Origin: Pseudomonas sp. LBUM920
Lineage (GTDB): Bacteria > Pseudomonadota > Gammaproteobacteria > Pseudomonadales > Pseudomonadaceae
Direction: 5' to 3'
DNA: 64,000 bases
NCBI RefSeq assembly: GCF_003852315.1
Contig: NZ_CP027762.1
Location: 2,523,501 to 2,587,500, forward strand
Both the position numbers and the translations under genes were made by a program. Shown here in pieces: positions 59,404 through 64,000 of this stretch. The notes beneath the pieces were generated by a model that saw nothing but the letters and a program-made list of their open reading frames with translations, was not told where the DNA came from and ran no database searches. How positions within the stretch are numbered: position 1 is the first letter of the stretch; each line of letters opens with the position of its first letter.

Positions 59404-60975
59404 CTACAAGGGGATGTGCGCCGCCGCCAGCAGTTCTTTGGTGTACGGATGCTGTGGCGATTCGAACACGCTATGGCTCGCGCCACGTTCCACCACCTTG
59501 CCGTCCTTGACCACAATCATGTCATGGGCCATGGCGCGCACCACGGCCAGGTCATGGCTGATAAACAGGTAGGTCAGGCCGTATTTCTCCTGCAACTCAC
59601 GCAGCAACGCCACCACCTGCTTTTGCACCGTGCGGTCCAGCGCCGAGGTCGGTTCGTCCAGCAGCATCAGTGCCGGCTTGAGCACCAGCGCGCGGGCGAT
59701 GGCGATGCGTTGGCGCTGGCCGCCGGAAAATTCGTGGGGGTAGCGGTGGCGGCTGGCGGGGTCGAGGCCCACGTCCTTGAGCACTTGCACCACTTGCGCA
59801 TCGCGCTCGGCCAAGCTGCACGGCGCGTGCACTTCCAGGCCTTCGCTGATGATCTGCTCAACCGACATACGTGGGCTGAGGCTGCCGTAAGGGTCCTGGA
59901 ACACCACCTGCATCTGCTTGCGCCACGGGCGCATTTGCTGATTGTTCAGCGGGTCGAGCGCTTCACCCTGGAAGCGGATGCTGCCGGTGGAGTCGAGCAG
60001 ACGCAGGATCGCCTGGCCCAGGGTCGATTTGCCCGAACCCGACTCGCCGACAATCCCCAGGGTCTTGCCGCGCTGCACGCTGAGGCTGATGCCGTCCACC
60101 GCGCGCAGGTAGGTCTTGCGCCGAAACAGCCCGCCGCTGAGGGGGAACTGCACCGTCAGGTCATCGACCTGCAGCACCGTTTCGCGTTCATCACTGCACA
60201 GCGCATCGCCGGCAGGTTCGGCATCCAGCAACAGGCGGCTGTAAGGGTGTTGCGGTGCGTTGAACAGCGTCTGGCAGTCGGCCTGCTCGACAATCTCCCC
60301 GGCGCGCATCACGCACACGCGCTGGGCAATGCTGCGCACCAGGTTAAGGTCATGGCTGATCAGCAGCAGCGACATGCCCAGGCGTTGTTGCAAGGATTTG
60401 AGCAGCAGCAGGATCTTGCGCTGCACGGTCACGTCCAGCGCGGTGGTCGGTTCATCGGCGATCAACAGTTCAGGCTCACACGCCAGGGCCATGGCGATCA
60501 TGACGCGCTGGCGCTGGCCGCCGGAGAGCTGATGCGGATAGGCCTTGAGGCGCTCCCTGGGCTTCTGGATACCCACCAGCTCAAGCAATTCAAGGATGCG
60601 CGCCTGCGCCGCCTTGCCCCCCAGGCCCTTGTGCAGCAGCAGGGTTTCGCCGATCTGTTTTTCAATGCTGTGCAGCGGGTTGAGCGAGGTCATCGGCTCC
60701 TGGAAGATCATCGCAATGCGGTTGCCGCGCAGCTTTTGCAGGGTCGCCGCCGACGCGCCGATCAGCTCCTGGCCGCGATACTTCACCGAGCCCGTGGTGT
60801 GCGTACCGGCTTCGGGCAGCAGTTGCAGGATCGAATGGGCCGTCACCGACTTGCCCGAGCCCGACTCGCCGACCAGCGCCAGGCATTCGCCCTGGCGCAC
60901 GTCCAGGCACAGGTTGCGCACCACGGTCTGGCCGCTGAAGGCGACACTGAGGTCGCGGATTTCAATGAGGTTCAT
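59404..60975 (-). CDS. yejF: Microcin C/oligopeptide ABC transporter, double ATP-binding protein YejF
   Basis: A 523-aa protein with two full nucleotide-binding domains. Walker A is ALVGESGSGKS near residue 35 and IVGESGSGKSTLGQAILRLL near 310. Signatures are QLSGGQRQRVMIAMA and EFSGGQRQRIAIAR, Walker B are LLIADEPTTALD and LMLLDEPTSALD. Last gene of yejABEF; powers uptake of peptides. Confidence 0.94.
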   Translation of the reverse strand: MNLIEIRDLSVAFSGQTVVRNLCLDVRQGECLALVGESGSGKSVTAHSILQLLPEAGTHTTGSVKYRGQELIGASAATLQKLRGNRIAMIFQEPMTSLNPLHSIEKQIGETLLLHKGLGGKAAQARILELLELVGIQKPRERLKAYPHQLSGGQRQRVMIAMALACEPELLIADEPTTALDVTVQRKILLLLKSLQQRLGMSLLLISHDLNLVRSIAQRVCVMRAGEIVEQADCQTLFNAPQHPYSRLLLDAEPAGDALCSDERETVLQVDDLTVQFPLSGGLFRRKTYLRAVDGISLSVQRGKTLGIVGESGSGKSTLGQAILRLLDSTGSIRFQGEALDPLNNQQMRPWRKQMQVVFQDPYGSLSPRMSVEQIISEGLEVHAPCSLAERDAQVVQVLKDVGLDPASRHRYPHEFSGGQRQRIAIARALVLKPALMLLDEPTSALDRTVQKQVVALLRELQEKYGLTYLFISHDLAVVRAMAHDMIVVKDGKVVERGASHSVFESPQHPYTKELLAAAHIPL

Positions 60976-60985
60976 AGGCAGTCAC

Positions 60986-62008
60986 TCATGAGCGGGGGTC
61001 GAAGGCATCACGCAATGCCTCGCCGATAAAGACCAGCAACGACAGGATCAGCGCCAAGGTGAAGAACGCCGTCAGGCCCAGCCAGGGCGCCTGCAGGTTC
61101 TGCTTGCCCTGGGCGATCAGTTCGCCCAGCGACGCGCTGCCTGCCGGCATGCCGAACCCGAGAAAATCCAGGGCGCTCAAGGTGGAAATCGCCCCGGTCA
61201 AAATAAACGGCAGGTAGCTCAAGGTGGCGGTCATGGCATTGGGCAGGATATGCCGGCGAATGATTTTGCCATCGCCCAGGCCCAGGGCACGTGCGGCCTT
61301 GACGTATTCCAGGTTGCGCCCGCGCAGGAACTCGGCGCGCACCACGTCCACCAGTGCCAGCCAGGAAAACAGCGCCATGATCCCCAGCAGCCACCAGAAA
61401 TTCGGCTCGACGAACCCTGACAGGATGATCAGCAGGTACAGCACCGGCAGCCCGGACCAGACTTCCAGGACGCGCTGGCCCAGCAAGTCCACCCAGCCGC
61501 CGTAATAACCCTGCAAAGCGCCGGCGGCAATGCCGATGGCTGCGCTGATGGCGGTGAGCGCCAACGCGAACAGGATCGACACGCGCGCGCCAAAGATCAC
61601 CCGCGCCAGCACATCGCGCGACTGATCATCGGTGCCCAGCCAGTTCACCGCCGAGGGCGGGCTGGGGGCAGGGCGGCTCAGTTCGTAATTGGGCGTGTCA
61701 TCGCTGAACGGGATCGGCGGGAACAGCATCCAGCCGCCGTCCTGCTTGATCAGCTTTTGCACGTAGTCACTGCGGTAGTCGGCCTGGAACGGCAATTGCC
61801 CGCCGAACTGCTGCTCGGTGTAACGCTTGAACACCGGGAAATACAGCTCGTTTTTGAAACTGAGCACCAAGGGCTTGTCGTTGGCGATCAGCTCGCCGCC
61901 CAGGGTCAGGATAAACAGGCCGATAAACAGCCACAGCGACCACCAGCCACGACGGTTTTTCTTGAAGCGCTCGAAACGCCGACGCGCCACCGGAGACAAA
62001 TCAAGCAT
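60986..62008 (-). CDS. yejE: ABC transporter permease YejE
   Basis: A 340-aa permease of the OppC type. The long N-terminal periplasmic stretch (NELYFPVFKRYTEQQFGGQL, WMLFPPIPFSDDTPNYELSR) is characteristic of YejE. The EAA loop is EYVKAARALGLGDGKIIRRH. It shares one base with yejB (TGATG). Confidence 0.93.
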   Translation of the reverse strand: MLDLSPVARRRFERFKKNRRGWWSLWLFIGLFILTLGGELIANDKPLVLSFKNELYFPVFKRYTEQQFGGQLPFQADYRSDYVQKLIKQDGGWMLFPPIPFSDDTPNYELSRPAPSPPSAVNWLGTDDQSRDVLARVIFGARVSILFALALTAISAAIGIAAGALQGYYGGWVDLLGQRVLEVWSGLPVLYLLIILSGFVEPNFWWLLGIMALFSWLALVDVVRAEFLRGRNLEYVKAARALGLGDGKIIRRHILPNAMTATLSYLPFILTGAISTLSALDFLGFGMPAGSASLGELIAQGKQNLQAPWLGLTAFFTLALILSLLVFIGEALRDAFDPRS

Positions 62009-63066
62009 CAGGCGTTCCTCGCGGCGAAGTCGATACGCGGGTCCACCAGGGTGTAGCAGAGGTCACCGATGAGTTTTATCAAGAGGCCAAACAGGGTGAA
62101 GATAAACAGCGAGCCGAACACCACCGGGTAGTCACGGGACACGGCGGCTTCATAGCTCATGCGGCCCAGGCCGTCGAGGGAGAAAATCACCTCGATGAGC
62201 AGGGAGCCGGCGAAAAACACGCTGATGAACGCCTGGGGAATCCCCGAGATCACCAGCAGCATGGCATTGCGAAATACGTGGCCATACAGCACGCGCCGTT
62301 CGCTTAAACCCTTGGCGCGCGCAGTGACCACGTATTGGCGGGTAATTTCATTCAGGAAAGAGTTTTTGGTCAGGATGGTCAGCGTGGCGAACCCGCCGAT
62401 CACCAGCGCGGTGACCGGCAGCACCAGGTGCCAGAAGTAGTCGGCAATCTTGCCCACGGTGCTCAGCTCTTCGAAATTCTCCGAGACCAGCCCGCGCACC
62501 GGGAACCAGTTCAGCGACGTACCGCCGGCGAACACCACAATCAGGAACATCGCAAACAGGAACGCCGGCATTGCGTAACCGATGACGATGGCGGTGCTGC
62601 TCCACACGTCAAAACTGCTGCCGTGGCGCACCGCCTTGCGAATTCCCAAGGGGATCGACACCAGGTAGGTGATCAACGTGGCCCACAGGCCGAGGGAAAT
62701 CGTCACCGGCATCTTTTCCAGGATCAGGTCGATTACCGTCGAGCCGCGAAAGAAGCTGTTGCCGAAGTCCAGCTGCGCATAATTCTTGAGCATCAGCCAC
62801 AGGCGTTCCGGGGCGGGCTTGTCGAAGCCGTATTGTTTTTCGATGTCCTTGATCAGTTTCGGGTCCAGGCCGCGGCTGGCGCGGGAGCCGCTGATACTTT
62901 CGCCGGAGCCGCCGCCGATGCCGCCGCCGCCAATCCCTTGCAAGTGCGCGATGGCCTGTTCAACCGGGCCGCCGGGTGCGGCCTGCACGATGACGAAGTT
63001 GACCAGCAGGATGATCACCAGCGTCGGAATGATCAGCAGCAGGCGCCGCACGATATAGGCAAACAT
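62008..63066 (-). CDS. yejB: ABC transporter permease YejB
   Basis: A 352-aa OppB-type permease. N-terminal MFAYIVRRLLLIIPTLVIIL and the insertion with Gly-rich IGGGGIGGGSGE are typical of YejB. The EAA loop is TRQYVVTARAKGLSERRVLY. Its stop overlaps yejE by one base and its start abuts the yejA stop at 63066. Confidence 0.93.
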   Translation of the reverse strand: MFAYIVRRLLLIIPTLVIILLVNFVIVQAAPGGPVEQAIAHLQGIGGGGIGGGSGESISGSRASRGLDPKLIKDIEKQYGFDKPAPERLWLMLKNYAQLDFGNSFFRGSTVIDLILEKMPVTISLGLWATLITYLVSIPLGIRKAVRHGSSFDVWSSTAIVIGYAMPAFLFAMFLIVVFAGGTSLNWFPVRGLVSENFEELSTVGKIADYFWHLVLPVTALVIGGFATLTILTKNSFLNEITRQYVVTARAKGLSERRVLYGHVFRNAMLLVISGIPQAFISVFFAGSLLIEVIFSLDGLGRMSYEAAVSRDYPVVFGSLFIFTLFGLLIKLIGDLCYTLVDPRIDFAARNA

Positions 63067-64000
63067 CAGCGGGCCCCTCCACGTTTTTTCAACTCGGCGT
63101 TCATTTGTTCATTGGTCAGTGGTGTGGGGCTGATTTCCCACCAGGTTTCCAGGGCTTCGTCGTTCTTGGCCTCGATCGCCGGCCGGCCGAAGCGGTTCCA
63201 CCACGCGGCCGAGGTGCCGGGCGGGTAATAGTTTGGGATCCACAGGTAATTCCATTGCAGCACACGGTCCAGGGCATGGGCGTAGGTGAGCATCTGCGCC
63301 TGGGTGGTGGCCTTGACCAGGCCGCTGATCAGCGTGTCGACGGCCGGGTCTTTGAGCACCATGTAGTTATTGGCGCCGGGGTCGTAGGCCGCCTGCGAGC
63401 CGAAGTAGTTGTACAGCTCCAGGCCCGGCGAGGTGGTGACCGGGAAGCCCACGACGATCATGTCGTAATCACGGGCCATCATGCGGTTCACATACTGCGA
63501 GGAGTCAATGCGGCGGATATTCAGGGTGATGCCGATCTGTGCCAGGTTGCGCTTGTACGGCAACAGCAGGCGTTCCAGGCCGGGCTGGGCATTGAGGAAA
63601 GTGAATTCCAGCGGCTCGCCGTCGGCGTTGACCAGCTTGTCACCCTTGGGTTTCCAGCCTGCCGCTTCCAGCAGTGCCAGGGCTTGCAACTGTTTGTCGC
63701 GAATCATGCCGCTGCCGTCGGTGACCGGCGCCTTGAACACCTGGGTGAACACCTCAGCGGGCACTTGGTCGCGCAACGGTTCAAGAATGGCCAGTTCTTC
63801 CTGGGTTGGCAGCTGGCTGGCGGCCAGCGGGCTGTTGGAAAAATAGCTCTGCTGGCGAATGTACAGGTTGCGCATCATCTGCCGGTTGGCCCATTCAAAA
63901 TCCCACAGCATCGCCAGGGCCTGGCGCACGCGGCGGTCCTTGAACATCGGCTTCTGCACGTTGAACACATAGCCCTGGGCCGGTTGCGGCATCTCTTTGG
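63066..64000 (-). CDS. yejA: ABC transporter substrate-binding protein YejA, 5' end outside window
   Basis: The C-terminal 311 or so residues of a family 5 (peptide/nickel) binding protein, open to base 64000. Segments KEMPQPAQGYVFNVQKPMF, RRVRQALAMLWDFEWANRQM and PNYYPPGTSAAWWNRFG match YejA. The signal peptide and N-terminal lobe lie beyond the window. Confidence 0.9.
   Translation of the reverse strand, partial: KEMPQPAQGYVFNVQKPMFKDRRVRQALAMLWDFEWANRQMMRNLYIRQQSYFSNSPLAASQLPTQEELAILEPLRDQVPAEVFTQVFKAPVTDGSGMIRDKQLQALALLEAAGWKPKGDKLVNADGEPLEFTFLNAQPGLERLLLPYKRNLAQIGITLNIRRIDSSQYVNRMMARDYDMIVVGFPVTTSPGLELYNYFGSQAAYDPGANNYMVLKDPAVDTLISGLVKATTQAQMLTYAHALDRVLQWNYLWIPNYYPPGTSAAWWNRFGRPAIEAKNDEALETWWEISPTPLTNEQMNAELKKRGGAR

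Overview
The window is a chromosomal segment of a gamma-proteobacterium, almost certainly a Pseudomonas of the fluorescens group. The evidence is high GC, gene families typical of that genus (YejABEF, SohB, NudK, HbcR-like 3-hydroxybutyrate operon, many LysR regulators), and many palindromic intergenic repeats of the pseudomonad REP/REPIN type (arms such as GCGGGCTTGCTCGCGA or TGTGGGAGCGGGC). No tRNA, rRNA, phage, IS element or CRISPR array was seen. Two genes run off the window ends: an NCS1 permease at base 1 and yejA at base 64000.

Region 1 (1-10.6 kb): an NCS1 nucleobase-type permease divergent from a LysR regulator; a MFS transporter / class I aldolase / PfkB kinase operon divergent from a LacI regulator; and a tight four-gene operon (flavin monooxygenase, RidA, DUF1028, M20 deacylase) that looks like a pathway for an N-acylated or N-heterocyclic compound. 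Region 2 (10.8-20.2 kb): two GNAT acetyltransferases, a response regulator divergent from a hybrid histidine kinase, a small lipoprotein, a four-copy 191-bp palindromic tandem array fused to the 3' end of a HIT-family gene, a cupin, and a LysR / DAACS transporter / exported argininosuccinate-lyase-like enzyme cluster. Region 3 (20.3-28.7 kb): copper delivery genes (PCuAC, SCO1, DUF2946), then a stress-type accessory cluster (KGG protein, hemerythrin, ClpP-like protein, PLDc_N protein, DJ-1/PfpI, DUF4142), a three-gene operon with a HhH-GPD-like protein and DUF72, and a DeoR regulator divergent from an FMN-dependent lactate dehydrogenase.

Region 4 (30-42 kb): hydrolases, SDR, NudK, SCP2, histidine phosphatase, SohB, a DHA2 efflux pump with its LysR regulator, a SorC-regulator remnant, a TerC-CBS-CorC membrane protein, a thioredoxin-like protein and a small secreted protein. 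Region 5 (42-50.3 kb): a polar amino-acid-type ABC transporter, RidA, IclR regulator, PLP D-amino-acid deaminase/dehydratase and 2-keto-3-deoxygluconate kinase. The set reads as a D-glucosaminate (or related amino sugar acid) catabolic locus feeding Entner-Doudoroff. The kinase 3' end has been amplified with a REP into a five-copy 230-bp tandem array. Region 6 (50.3-64 kb): PpiC, a PAS hybrid kinase, the ketone-body locus (acetoacetyl-CoA synthetase, 3-hydroxybutyrate dehydrogenase, GntP permease, sigma54 activator, with a near-consensus -24/-12 promoter), and yejFEBA.

The most unusual structures are repeats. At 20.3 and 42.1 kb a REP palindrome is flanked on both sides by mirror-image ladders of about 18-bp copies of its own arm. 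At two loci (15.2 and 49.1 kb) a tandem array unit contains the coding 3' end of the adjacent gene plus a REP.
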